Source: Geobacteraceae bacterium
GTDB lineage: Bacteria > Desulfobacterota > Desulfuromonadia > Geobacterales > Geobacteraceae
Reading direction: 5' to 3'
DNA length: 35,356 nucleotides
Assembly (NCBI GenBank): GCA_009773645.1
Contig: WSYB01000057.1
Span: 1,760 to 37,115 of the forward strand
The notes under the pieces are model-generated. The model did no database searches. It saw only the letters and a list, made by a program, of their open reading frames with translations, and was not told the DNA's origin. Shown one piece after another: positions 16,397 through 24,734 of the stretch (its first letter is position 1; the number at the start of each line of letters is the position of its first letter). A program made the position numbers and the translations under genes.

Positions 16397-16738
16397 TCAA
16401 GCCGCTTTCAGCATAAAATCCACATGCACGGCATCATAGGGAAAGACGATCTGCCCTTTGGCGGTTTTTTCCAATATCCCGGCATTCAGAAGAGCTTTTA
16501 CGTCGCCATGTACGGCTTTCACATCCCTCTGCATTCGACGTGCTGCCTCTCGAATCGTCATTGGTCCTGCGCCGGTCATGACCTTGAGCAATTCCCAGCG
16601 CTTGCCGGAAATAACCTTGAAAAGGAGTTCCGGAGATTCGAAGCTGATAAATGCTCCTTGTGGTTCTCCCTCGAACGCACGCAGGAACCGTCGGTTGATT
16701 TTTTCGCGGGAAGAAACTTCCAATGTTACGGTATGCAT
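16397..16738 (-). CDS. HTH protein, probable antitoxin (HVO_A0114-like)
   Basis: A 113-residue protein. Residues about 45-113 form a winged-helix of the HVO_A0114/MarR-like type (the segment ELLKVMTGAGPMTIREAARR, then DVKAVHGDVKALLNAGILEK and a beta wing GQIVFPYDAV). GGAGG 7 bases before ATG 16738 is a strong ribosome-binding site, formed partly by the last codons of the upstream gene. It begins one base after the stop of the DUF6516-like gene, so the two are co-transcribed. In such pairs this member binds DNA and represses its own operon. The toxin gene comes first, the reverse of the commonest order. Confidence 0.8.
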   Translation of the reverse strand: MHTVTLEVSSREKINRRFLRAFEGEPQGAFISFESPELLFKVISGKRWELLKVMTGAGPMTIREAARRMQRDVKAVHGDVKALLNAGILEKTAKGQIVFPYDAVHVDFMLKAA

Positions 16739-16739
16739 A

Positions 16740-17021
16740 TTAGGGCCTCCAATTGTCTACTTCGTCCCAGAAATCGTTGAGCAGGACTTGGGGGGAGATG
16801 AAATGGTATGGTATTTCTTCTTCGCCTTTATTCTTGTGATCGCCTTTGCCTGCCTCGTTGTCATAGCGAAGGACACAATTGCCATTCACCACAAGTGCAA
16901 GTCGATACTTGAAACCGTGACTGCTTCCAGGAAGGGGCGTTGGTAAGCGCCATACCACCATTTCTACGAAAGTGCCCTCGGAAAGTGTGTGACGCTCGCT
17001 AAGCATTAGCTTGGCATTCAT
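16740..17021 (-). CDS. DUF6516-like protein, probable toxin
   Basis: About 93 residues from ATG 17021. The core FKYRLALVVNGNCVLRYDN followed by KGDHKN and EEIPYHFIS resembles DUF6516, a family annotated as a toxin-antitoxin component and usually paired with an HVO_A0114-type regulator as seen here. Biochemical activity of the family is not established as far as I know. A longer reading from 17057 adds residues that lie across the promoter, so 17021 is preferred. No ribosome-binding site precedes this ATG, and the predicted transcription start is at or next to it, suggesting a leaderless message. Confidence 0.72.
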   Translation of the reverse strand: MNAKLMLSERHTLSEGTFVEMVVWRLPTPLPGSSHGFKYRLALVVNGNCVLRYDNEAGKGDHKNKGEEEIPYHFISPQVLLNDFWDEVDNWRP

Positions 17022-17028
17022 GTTGGAA

Positions 17029-17057
17029 AGAATAACAACAGCGGCACATGTTGTCAA
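17029..17057 (-). promoter_or_regulatory. Sigma70-type promoter of the toxin-antitoxin pair
   Basis: On the minus strand TTGACA (17057-17052) and TATTCT (17034-17029) are separated by exactly 17 bases. The -10 element ends 7 bases before the ATG at 17021, so transcription would start about at the start codon. Confidence 0.75.
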
Positions 17058-17068
17058 GTACTACAACA
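17035..17068. promoter_or_regulatory. Three-half-site operator ACAACA-8-TGTTGT-8-ACAACA
   Basis: Half-sites lie at 17035-17040 (ACAACA), 17049-17054 (TGTTGT) and 17063-17068 (ACAACA), alternating in orientation with 8-bp gaps each time. The array covers the promoter spacer and the -35 element, where binding would block RNA polymerase. The flanks extend the similarity: the outer copies continue as GCGGCA and GTTGCCGC. The likely ligand is the adjacent HTH protein. Confidence 0.65.
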
Positions 17069-17223
17069 GTTGCCGCTTTTTTGTTTTTTGGTGGGAGGGG
17101 AATGTGGGGTCATGGGAATGGGGACCTGTCCTCTTTTCACTTCCCTGTTGTTTACAATTCATGGGGGACAGATAAGAGACATGGCAGTTGGAAGCACGTT
17201 CTAAGCAGTTGTTACAGTTATAT

Positions 17224-17409
17224 CTATTCCAGCACAACAGGCAGACGCCGGGTAAGGCGAATCTCCTCCGGCGTGACGTGCGCCTGGTAGGCTAGGGCTT
17301 CGACGCCGCTTGCTGCCGCCCTCTCGCTGCTATCCAGCTCCACATCGACGAGGAACCGCTGGTAGCGCCGGATGAGCCGGCCAGGGGAGAGGGGATGGTG
17401 AATGCGCAT
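17224..17409 (-). pseudogene. sfsA: sfsA remnant with a large internal deletion
   Basis: The 61-residue reading joins the two ends of SfsA, a protein normally about 230 residues long. Residues 1-30 (including LSPGRLIRRYQRFLVDVEL) match the SfsA N-terminus. Residues 31-61 (ASGVEALAYQAHVTPEEIRL, then a LPVVL end) match its C-terminus. The middle, roughly 170 residues with the nuclease-like core, is missing, and the frame is kept across the junction. It is therefore not expected to work as SfsA. Confidence 0.82.
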
Positions 17410-17481
17410 CGTTATTTTGTAGCAAAAAGAGAGGATGGATGAAAGGAGAAAATGTTTCGTTCTCCAACCAGCGGATTCATA

Positions 17482-17511
17482 TTGACATTCCGCAGCCCGA
17501 TGGGATATTTT
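17482..17511 (+). promoter_or_regulatory. Putative promoter of the MalT/BTAD regulator
   Basis: TTGACA (17482-17487) and TATTTT (17506-17511) are separated by 18 bases and lie about 60 bases before the regulator's TTG start. This is based on consensus only. Confidence 0.45.
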
Positions 17512-17573
17512 CCGATTGAACCTGTTGCATTAATATACCTTTACCCTCCCAAAGACACGTTAGGAACGGTTCA

Positions 17574-20500
17574 TTGCCCACATCCCCCGCCAAAATTGCA
17601 CCTCCGCGACTGTCGGAAGTATTTCCCCGCGAGAGACTCTTCCATCTGTTGGATCAAGCCTCTGCAAGGCCGCTCATATGGATTGCCGCGCCACCCGGTG
17701 CCGGCAAGACCACCCTGGTATCCAGTTACCTCCGTGTCCGCAACCTCCCCAGTCTCTGGTACCAAGTGGATGAGGGCGACGGAGATATCGCCACCTTTTT
17801 CTATTACCTGGGGATGGCGGCAATTAAGGCCGCCCCCCGGTACCGTCAGCCGCTCCCCCTGTTCACTCCCGAATATCTCCACGGTGCCTCCACCTTTGCC
17901 AGCCGGTTTTTTGAAAAGCTTTTCAGCCGCTTGAAGCCCCCCTGCGCGATTGTTTTCGACAACTACCAGGAGGCGCCTGTTGATTCGCCGTTTCAAGAGG
18001 TGATCTGCCAGGGATTACGGGTAATCCCGCCGGGGGTAAGCGTCATCATCATCAGCCGCGGCGCACCGCCCGCAAGCCTGGCCCGCCTGAAAGCGAGCCG
18101 CCAGATGGCGATCCTGGGGTGGCGGGAACTCAGGCTGACCATGGAGGAGACGGCGGGAATCGTGGCCCTTCAGAGCCGATGTGATGTTCCGGCGGGAACC
18201 GTGCAACGCATGCAGGAGATGACACAGGGATGGGCCACCGGCGTGGTGCTTATGGTGGAAAGCGGGAATTCGGGAGAAGCACGGCTGAACCTGGCGGAAA
18301 AGACCGATCCGGCGGAGGTCTTCGACTACTTCGCCGGAGAAATACTGGCCAAGACCGATCGGGAAACGCGAGACTTCCTTCTCAAAACATCGTTGCTCCA
18401 CGATATCGTCCCGCGGGCAGCCGCAGAACTGACCGGCAGTGGGGCGGTGGAGCGGATACTCGACCGCCTTGACCGGAACAACTATTTCACTCACCGCCTT
18501 GCGGGTCCTGAGCCGGTCTACCGGTACCACCCCCTGTTTCGCGCATTTCTCCTTTCACGGGCAAACGACGCATTCGGGAAAGCGGAGATTGCCGCGCTTA
18601 AGCGGAAGGCCGCGGCCCTACTGGAAGAATCGGGACGGATCGAGGACGCCGCGGTTCTTCTGCGCGACACGGGGGATTGGAAGGCGCTGGCTGGGTTGGT
18701 CCTGGGTAACGCACAGATCCTCATGGCCCAGGGAAGGAGCAAAACCCTCCTGGAATGGCTAGAGAGCATTCCAATGGAAATCGTGGAGCATACCCCCTGG
18801 CTCCTTTTATGGCTGGCTGTCTCGCAGCTCCCCTTTGCGCCGGCCGAGAGCCGTGAGCTTTCCGAGCGGGCGTTTTCATTGTTCGACTCTTCGGATGACG
18901 CCGCCGGCCTCTTTCTCTCATGGTCGGCGGTCGTAGACACCTTCCTCTTCGAGTGGAACGACTTCAGCCGGCTGGATCGCTGGATAGACTGGCTGGACGA
19001 ACGCCTGCGCGAGAACCCCTCATTCCCGTCACCGGAAATCGCTGCGCGCGTCGCTTCCGGCATGGCGGGCGCCCTGGTCCTGAGCAGGCCCCATCATTCG
19101 GACATCGGCACGTGGGCGGAGCGGGCGGTGTCCCTGACCCGGCAAAGCCCGGACATGCAACTCCGCATGCAGGCCTTGGTCAACTGCTTCAACTACCATC
19201 TCTGGAAGGGGGATATCGCCCGGAGCGGAACGGTGCTCCGGGAAATGGGAGTGGTTGCCCGTTTTCCGGACGCCTCACCATTAGCGGTTATCACCTGGAA
19301 GTTGACGGAAGCGTTGATGTGCAACTGGTCGGAGGCCGATTCCGACACGTCCCGGCGGCTGACGGCTGAGGCGCTGGAAATTGCCGGATCAAGCGGCGTG
19401 CACGTCTGGGACCACTTTCTTTTCGCCCAGGGAGTTTACGCTGCGCTGACCAGTGGGGATACGGCGGCTGCCAATGAGTTCCTTCAGATGATGGGGGCCA
19501 CCCGGCAGAGTTCCCGGGGCTTTGGCTTTTGTCTTCATAACCTTCTCCTTGCCTGGTATGATCTCCAGACGGGGAATGTCCTCCGTGCCGTCGTCCATGG
19601 GGAAACAGCCTTATCGTCTGCCGTGTCGGCGGGGGGGCCTTCTTCTGAAATGCTCTGCCGCTACGTGATGGCGCAGGTGCTCCATGGAGCCGGGGAGTTC
19701 AACAGGGCGGAGGAGGAGCTTGCACTTGCGGCTAAGGCTGCCGGCCGCATGAACAGCTTAAGTATCCAGTTCATGTGCCTTCTGGCGTCAGCACAGTTCG
19801 CCCTGGATCGGGGGGATGAAGCTGCCGGCCTGGAGTTCCTGGGAAGAGGCATGGCGCTGGGGCGACGGCAAAGGTATGTGAACATGTTCTGGTGGTGGCA
19901 GGCGGGCGTCATGACGCGTCTCTGCCTGAAGGCACTGGAAGTCGGAATAGAGGTCGATTATGTGTGCGAGCTTGTCCGGAAGCGCAATCTGACGCCCGAT
20001 GCGCCGCCGGTGCATGTTGAAGGCTGGCCATGGCCGTTGAAGATTTACACCCTGGGCCGGTTTGAGATAGTAAAGGATGGAAAGCCGGTGGAATTCTCAG
20101 GTAAGGTGCAGCAGAAACCCCTTGCCATGCTGAAGGCGCTCATCGCCCTTGGGGGGCGGAAGGTGAGCGAAGAACGGCTGTCCGATCTCCTCTGGCCCAA
20201 CGCCGATGGCACCACGGCGTGCACTGCTTTCAATACCACCCTGCACCGCCTGCGCCGCCTGCTGGGAAACGACAGGGTCGTTCAGATGAGTGACGGGAAA
20301 ATTACGCTCAATCCCCGTTATTGCTGGGTGGATGCGTGGGCGTTCCAGAGGGTGTGCAGAGAGGTTGAAGCGCTTCGAAAAGAAGGGGCGACGGGCAAGA
20401 ATCCATCAGACCTCATTCGGCTTGCCGAAAAGGCGCTGGCCCTCTATCTCGCTCATTTCCTGGCAGGAGATGCCGAATGCCATTGGGCTATCTCTCTGCG

Positions 20501-20789
20501 GGAACGTTTGCGAAGCAGGTTCATCCACCTCGTCGGCAGGGTGGGGCATTACTGGGAAGGAACCGGCAAGTGGCTCAAGGCCGCGGAGTGTTATCAAAAG
20601 GGACTGGAGACGGACGACCTTACTGAAGAATTCTACCAGCGCCTCATGGTCTGCTATCAACACATGGGGAAGCGCGCCGAGGCGCTGGCGGTCTACAATC
20701 GCTGCTGTACCACCCTTTCCGCCGCGTGCGGCATTCCCCCCTCCCCCAAAACCAGGGCCATCCATAAATCGATAACAGCCTCTCAATAA
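17574..20789 (+). CDS. MalT-like STAND ATPase with C-terminal SARP/BTAD DNA-binding module
   Basis: A 1071-residue cytoplasmic regulator. The N-terminus PPRLSEVFPRERLFHLLD and the P-loop APPGAGKTTL (39-48) are MalT-like. A Walker-B-like IVFDNYQEAP follows, and the signature YRYHPLFRAFLLSRA closes the NTPase part near residue 325. Residues about 340-800 are helical repeats. From about residue 822 an OmpR-type winged helix (PLKIYTLGRFEIVKDGKPVE, RLSDLLWP, FNTTLHRLRRLLG) and a bacterial transcriptional-activation domain end the protein. True MalT instead ends in a LuxR-type helix. The start is TTG 17574 with TAGGAACGG 5 bases before it; no in-frame ATG lies close by. Ligand and targets are unknown; both flanking gene sets are on the other strand. 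Confidence 0.88.
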   Translation: MPTSPAKIAPPRLSEVFPRERLFHLLDQASARPLIWIAAPPGAGKTTLVSSYLRVRNLPSLWYQVDEGDGDIATFFYYLGMAAIKAAPRYRQPLPLFTPEYLHGASTFASRFFEKLFSRLKPPCAIVFDNYQEAPVDSPFQEVICQGLRVIPPGVSVIIISRGAPPASLARLKASRQMAILGWRELRLTMEETAGIVALQSRCDVPAGTVQRMQEMTQGWATGVVLMVESGNSGEARLNLAEKTDPAEVFDYFAGEILAKTDRETRDFLLKTSLLHDIVPRAAAELTGSGAVERILDRLDRNNYFTHRLAGPEPVYRYHPLFRAFLLSRANDAFGKAEIAALKRKAAALLEESGRIEDAAVLLRDTGDWKALAGLVLGNAQILMAQGRSKTLLEWLESIPMEIVEHTPWLLLWLAVSQLPFAPAESRELSERAFSLFDSSDDAAGLFLSWSAVVDTFLFEWNDFSRLDRWIDWLDERLRENPSFPSPEIAARVASGMAGALVLSRPHHSDIGTWAERAVSLTRQSPDMQLRMQALVNCFNYHLWKGDIARSGTVLREMGVVARFPDASPLAVITWKLTEALMCNWSEADSDTSRRLTAEALEIAGSSGVHVWDHFLFAQGVYAALTSGDTAAANEFLQMMGATRQSSRGFGFCLHNLLLAWYDLQTGNVLRAVVHGETALSSAVSAGGPSSEMLCRYVMAQVLHGAGEFNRAEEELALAAKAAGRMNSLSIQFMCLLASAQFALDRGDEAAGLEFLGRGMALGRRQRYVNMFWWWQAGVMTRLCLKALEVGIEVDYVCELVRKRNLTPDAPPVHVEGWPWPLKIYTLGRFEIVKDGKPVEFSGKVQQKPLAMLKALIALGGRKVSEERLSDLLWPNADGTTACTAFNTTLHRLRRLLGNDRVVQMSDGKITLNPRYCWVDAWAFQRVCREVEALRKEGATGKNPSDLIRLAEKALALYLAHFLAGDAECHWAISLRERLRSRFIHLVGRVGHYWEGTGKWLKAAECYQKGLETDDLTEEFYQRLMVCYQHMGKRAEALAVYNRCCTTLSAACGIPPSPKTRAIHKSITASQ

Positions 20790-20818
20790 CCTTTTGTCAT
20801 AACGGGAAGGGTGGTGCG

Positions 20819-22049
20819 TCACCGCCTTACCACGTGCACGGCGCAGGAAATACACGGGTCGCAGGCGCGAACGAGGATCTCCAGCTCCCGTTTCATTTCC
20901 CACTCATCCGCTCCTTCCAGCGACCGGGCGAGGTCCAGAAGGTTGCGCTCCATGGGGAGATGATTGATGGCGGTGGGGGTAATGACGTCGGCGGCAGTGC
21001 AGAGGCCGCGACCATCGAAGCTGTAGCTGTGGATGAGGACAGATTTTTTCAGGCTTTTCCCGCTCGAAACCCCTGTCGAGGAGGATATCGATGATCTCCA
21101 GGGAACGTTCCACTGCGTGGATGAGCTCCACCGACTGGGCGAGGTTGTTGGCGCGGATATCGGCGCCGACGATCCTGTCGCGGCATCTTTCGAAGGCCGC
21201 CGCTGCCCTGGGGGCGAGCTCCATGCCGAGGTTGAGCCTTGCCAGCGCCCCTACGGTCACCGACTTCCCGTTGACGAGGCTCTTCTTGGCATGGGTGTCC
21301 GGTGACACCTCTTCCCGGAACGCACTCCGGTAATCGTCAACGGAGAAACCTTCCCCGTCACCGGTTATCAGTCGCTCTCCGAAGAGGGGAGGGGCGGAAC
21401 CGGGCTCGACAGCCATGAAAGAGGAGGGCGAGAGGGCAGAACAGGGTGAGGTAAAGGTGGAGAAGAGTTCAAGAGCATTTGCCGCATCGGGGAGGATCGC
21501 CTCAAGAGCCTCCTTGAGTTTCAGAAGCCCTTCACGGCCGACCGGCTTACCCATGCCGCCGGGGATTAAGGTGACCGGGTGGATGAGTCGCCCGCCGACG
21601 GTCTCCTGGATCAGGTTCCCCGCCGCCTTGATCCGGAGCCCCCGCTTCAGCTCTTCCGGAGCCTTTTCCGCCAGGTCTGTGAAGCCGCAGACGCCGAAGA
21701 GATCGGGGAGGACGAGGCAGAAGAGGTGGAGGGCGTGGCTCTGGATGTGGCCGCCGTTGAGGATGAGTTCCCGATGGAGCTGCGCCTGTTCGGTTACCCC
21801 AATGCCGAGGGCCTTCTCGACGGCCATGAGCGATGTAATCCGGTGGACCGAAGAGCAGAGGGAGCAGATGCGGCAGATGATGGCAGGAACTTCCTCAAAG
21901 CCTTTTCCCACAAGGAGGGCCTCGAAAAGCCGGGGCGATTCCGTGAGAGTGAGCCGCACCCCCTCGACCCTCTTCCCGTCCAGGAAAACGGAGACCCGAC
22001 CGTGCCCCTCGACACGGGTCAGCGGCCGTATGTCAATGACGCTGCTCAT
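20819..22049 (-). CDS. hydA: [NiFe] hydrogenase large (alpha) subunit, frameshifted near the C-terminus
   Basis: The frame from ATG 22049 encodes a group 3-type hydrogenase large subunit with the first nickel motif RICSLCSSVH (residues 60-69) and the N-terminus RPLTRVEGHGRVSVF. This frame leaves the family near 21044-21075 and stops at 20904 after unrelated basic sequence. One frame over, the protein resumes (SVLIHSYSFDGRG, DVITPTAINHLPMERNLL) and ends RACDPCISCAVHVVRR at TGA 20821-20819, the required second nickel motif. One extra base is needed, and a run of six A (coding strand, 21049-21044) is a candidate site. Sequencing error, a true mutation or transcript slippage are all possible. The usual EAPRG motif before this point is not recognisable. 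Last gene of hydBGDA. Confidence 0.85.
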
Positions 22050-22788
22050 AATTCCACTCCGGGCAGAAACGACGCATCCGGCTGATAATCTCCTCGCGCG
22101 GGAACCCCTTCTGCATGAGGAGCTCCATTTCAGAAGCGACGTTGGCCTCTGCCACCGGGCCGCGGCACCCCTCGCAGACAATGCCGGCCGCAGGACATCG
22201 TGCGCCGCACCCGGCCTGGATGAGGGGCCCGAGGCAGAGTTCGTTGTCCTCGACGAGGAGACAGCGGTTTTCCCGGTTCCGGCACTCGGTGCAGACCGGA
22301 TAGATGGGGAATACCGGGAAGGATCCCCTCAGAAGGGAGGAGAGGAGAGCCAGGAGCTCATCTTTCTCCGGCGGACAGCCGGGGATGGCAAAGTCGACCG
22401 TAACGAAGAAATGAAACGGTTCCGGGTTGAAGGTCAGCACCTCTCCGGCGACGTCGTGGTAGACGATCTTCGTGAGTTCAGTCCGTGATTCATGGTTCTT
22501 CATGGCGGCGACACCACCCCAGAGGGCGCAGGTGCCGAAAGCGACTAGGAAGCGGCTCCTGCTCCTCAAATGGAGCAGCGTCTCCAGGTCATCGGGGGTA
22601 GAGACGGCCCCCTCCACGATTGCCACATCGACCGACGCGCACTCATCACCCCCGGAGATCCCCATGGGGAAGAAGATGAGATCAAAGCAACCGGCCACTT
22701 CCGGCAGTTCCGCCTCGCAGTTGAGGAGGGTGAGCTGGCACCCGGAGCAGGCGGTGAGCCCCGCTATGGCCATGGTCGGCTTCTTCAT
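22033..22788 (-). CDS. hydD: [NiFe] hydrogenase small (delta) subunit
   Basis: A 251-residue iron-sulfur subunit that carries electrons from the NiFe site. The proximal-cluster motif GLTACSGCQLTLLNCE is at residues 9-24, with FGTCALWGGVAAM and IPGCPPEKDE further on. Cysteines for the other clusters are in YPVCTECRNRENRC, CLGPLIQAGCGARCP and VCEGCRGP. No twin-arginine signal peptide, as expected for a cytoplasmic group 3 enzyme. ATG 22788 overlaps the stop of the gamma gene as ATGA, and the gene runs 17 bases into the alpha gene, so the operon is tightly coupled. Confidence 0.92.
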   Translation of the reverse strand: MKKPTMAIAGLTACSGCQLTLLNCEAELPEVAGCFDLIFFPMGISGGDECASVDVAIVEGAVSTPDDLETLLHLRSRSRFLVAFGTCALWGGVAAMKNHESRTELTKIVYHDVAGEVLTFNPEPFHFFVTVDFAIPGCPPEKDELLALLSSLLRGSFPVFPIYPVCTECRNRENRCLLVEDNELCLGPLIQAGCGARCPAAGIVCEGCRGPVAEANVASEMELLMQKGFPREEIISRMRRFCPEWNYEQRH

Positions 22789-23624
22789 ATCACCCCCGGT
22801 ATCTCCTTGATCCTGTCGTAGCTGAAGACCGGGCCGTCGGTGCAGCAGAAAAAGTCGCCGACTGCGCAGTGGCAACAGAGCCCGATGCCGCACTTCATGC
22901 GCCGCTCCAGGGAGAGGAATATCCGGTTTTCCGGGAAATCCAGCCCGAGAAGTTCGGTGATCAGGCAGCGGTAAAGTGCCGGGGGGCCGCAGACGGCGGC
23001 GTAGGTTTGATCGAGACGGAGCTTGATCCCCATGAGCAGGCCGGGGAGGAGTCCGACCCTGCAGACGGGTCCTCCGGCCGGCTCTTCGGTGAGGAAGTCG
23101 ACGGTCAGCATAAGGCGGATGTCCCTGCGGCAGGCAAGCTCCGCCAGTTCGTCGCGGAAGAGGATCGCCGACGGTTCCCGGGCGCCGTACATGAGGGTGA
23201 TGGCGCCGTACTCCTCCCGATGTTCCAGGAAATAGTGGAAGAGAGAGCGAAGCGGAGCGATGCCGAGCCCGCCGGCGAGGAGAATGACGTCGTTCCCCCT
23301 CATCCTCTCCACGGGGAAGCCTGTGCCGAAGGGACCGCGGACCGCGACCGGGTCCCCCGGCCGCAGATTGTGGAGGACGGCGGTCACATGCCCCGCCTTC
23401 CTGACACAGAGTTCCAACTCCCTTCCATGCCCAGGGGAACCCGCCAGGGAAATCGGGAATTCCCCCGCGGCGGGGACGGAGAGCTGGACGAACTGGCCGG
23501 GGGTGAAGGTGAACCCCTGCGCTTCCCCTTCTTTCAGGCCGAGCCGAAAGAAGGATGTGTCACCGGAGAGGGGGTGAACCTCGGTGATGGTTGCCATGGC
23601 AGGTATTGTTGTCATGTCGGTCAT
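22785..23624 (-). CDS. hydG: Hydrogenase gamma subunit (FAD/NAD(P)-binding, [2Fe-2S])
   Basis: About 279 residues of the ferredoxin-NADP reductase superfamily, the diaphorase part of sulfhydrogenase-type group 3b hydrogenases. FAD contact FTPGQFVQLSVP and FPISLAGSP, the nucleotide motif LAGGLGIAPLRSL, then AVCGPPALY, and a C-terminal [2Fe-2S] site MKCGIGLCCHCAVGDFFCC. It passes electrons between the beta subunit clusters and NAD(P)H. ATG 23624 (MTDMTTIPAMATITE) is chosen; the ribosome-binding site AAAGG is weak, and ATG 23597 (MATITEVHP) is an alternative. Confidence 0.9.
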   Translation of the reverse strand: MTDMTTIPAMATITEVHPLSGDTSFFRLGLKEGEAQGFTFTPGQFVQLSVPAAGEFPISLAGSPGHGRELELCVRKAGHVTAVLHNLRPGDPVAVRGPFGTGFPVERMRGNDVILLAGGLGIAPLRSLFHYFLEHREEYGAITLMYGAREPSAILFRDELAELACRRDIRLMLTVDFLTEEPAGGPVCRVGLLPGLLMGIKLRLDQTYAAVCGPPALYRCLITELLGLDFPENRIFLSLERRMKCGIGLCCHCAVGDFFCCTDGPVFSYDRIKEIPGVI

Positions 23625-23641
23625 TTTAAAACCTTTTTGGG

Positions 23642-23700
23642 GCCACGAATAGACACGAATGTTCACGAATAATATCAAAGCTCATTCGTGCAATTCGTGG
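23642..23700. repeat. CACGAAT-type inverted repeat in the hydB-hydG gap
   Basis: CCACGAAT, ACACGAAT and TTCACGAAT on the left face CATTCGTG and AATTCGTGG on the right, forming an imperfect inverted repeat that fills almost the entire gap between two hydrogenase genes. Similar in style to the ACGGATTT element at 11291-11422. Confidence 0.75.
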
Positions 23701-23717
23701 CTAAGCGGTTTTTAAGG

Positions 23718-24707
23718 TTAGAGAATATTCGCTTTCTCCCGAAATAGTTCCATAAGGTCTATCTTCACCGGGCACACGTCACGGCAGCGGCCGCAGCCGA
23801 CGCACGAAACGATGCCGCGCATGGGGCCGAACCCTAGGTATTTGTGCTGAAAACGGTAACGGAATCGCTCTTCCCGTGTTTTACGGAAGTTGTGTCCCCC
23901 GGCCACCTCGCCATGGGACTTGAAAAGACAGTTGTCCCATTCGCGGAGGCGTTCGGCGGTTTCCCCGTCGAGTCTGCCACGTTCCTGCACGTCGAAGCAG
24001 TAGCAGGTGGGGCAACAGAGGGAACATGCGCCGCAGGAAAGGCAGCGGCCGGCAAAATCTTCCCAGAGGCGGCTTTCGGAAAATGTTTCACCGCGGGTTG
24101 CGGCCTGTAAGATGGTTTCTTCGATTTTGCATTCGCAGGGGACCGGGGAGGGGGGCTCCCGCGCCTCAAGGAGCACGGAAAGGCGGCGGATAATCTTTTT
24201 TCCCCGGGAACTGCCGGCTGAGAGGTAAAACCCCGCCTCTGTCCGGTGCATGAATATATCGAAGTTTTGCGGTTCAGCGGTGCCCATAGTGCCGCAGAAG
24301 CAGTATTCGTCGGGTTCGCAGGAAAGCCCTATCAGGGTAACGGCTTTGCGTCTTTTGACGAAAAGGGGGTCAGGCTGAGATTCCAGGAAAACCCTGTCCA
24401 GATAGGCAATCCCTGCCAGGTCGCAGGGATGAAGGCCGAAAAGAATGACCTTTTTGCCCGCTGCCTTGGTAAGCTGGTACCCCTTGACGGGCGAGTAGGT
24501 GAGGATTGCCTCTTTCGGGGGGAAGAAGTATTTTTTGGGGGGAATGAGGGTGCGGATACAGTCAAGCTGGATATCTGCCGGAGAGCAGATCGGCCGGAAG
24601 GCCATGACTCCGTCGTCGGTCAATACGGGGCCGTGAAGGTCGCCTGATGCGGCGAGCCCTTGCAGGAAGAGGGGGAAGGACTCATTTGACAGGAAGTTCT
24701 TTTGCAC
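23718..24707 (-). CDS. hydB: Hydrogenase beta subunit (2[4Fe-4S] electron-transfer protein)
   Basis: A 329-residue iron-sulfur subunit of group 3b hydrogenases. The N-terminal part has the family motifs PPKEAILTY and FGLHPCDLAGIAYLDRVF, then LSCEPDEYCFCGTMG. Two cluster-binding regions follow: GRCLSCGACSLCCPTCYCFD near residue 220 and VSCVGCGRCRDVCPVKIDLM near residue 300. The start is GTG 24707 with CGGGAAGAA upstream; no in-frame ATG lies near. It is the first gene of the order B-G-D-A, the same order as the Pyrococcus sulfhydrogenase I operon. A long hairpin element lies between it and the predicted promoter. Confidence 0.9.
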   Translation of the reverse strand: MQKNFLSNESFPLFLQGLAASGDLHGPVLTDDGVMAFRPICSPADIQLDCIRTLIPPKKYFFPPKEAILTYSPVKGYQLTKAAGKKVILFGLHPCDLAGIAYLDRVFLESQPDPLFVKRRKAVTLIGLSCEPDEYCFCGTMGTAEPQNFDIFMHRTEAGFYLSAGSSRGKKIIRRLSVLLEAREPPSPVPCECKIEETILQAATRGETFSESRLWEDFAGRCLSCGACSLCCPTCYCFDVQERGRLDGETAERLREWDNCLFKSHGEVAGGHNFRKTREERFRYRFQHKYLGFGPMRGIVSCVGCGRCRDVCPVKIDLMELFREKANIL

Positions 24708-24734
24708 GGCTTCTTCCCGGTGAACATGCCTTAA

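Noticed and set aside
17115-17180. Short GGACCTGTCC and GGGGGACAG sequences resembling REP-type palindromes linked to Y1 transposases
   Set aside because: Only one short palindrome and loose similarity; not enough to define an element, though a transposase of that class ends the window.
21415-22488. A 357-residue plus-strand open frame across the hydrogenase genes
   Set aside because: It spans the boundary of two real minus-strand genes with clear hydrogenase motifs; its composition is basic and serine-rich as expected for a shadow frame.
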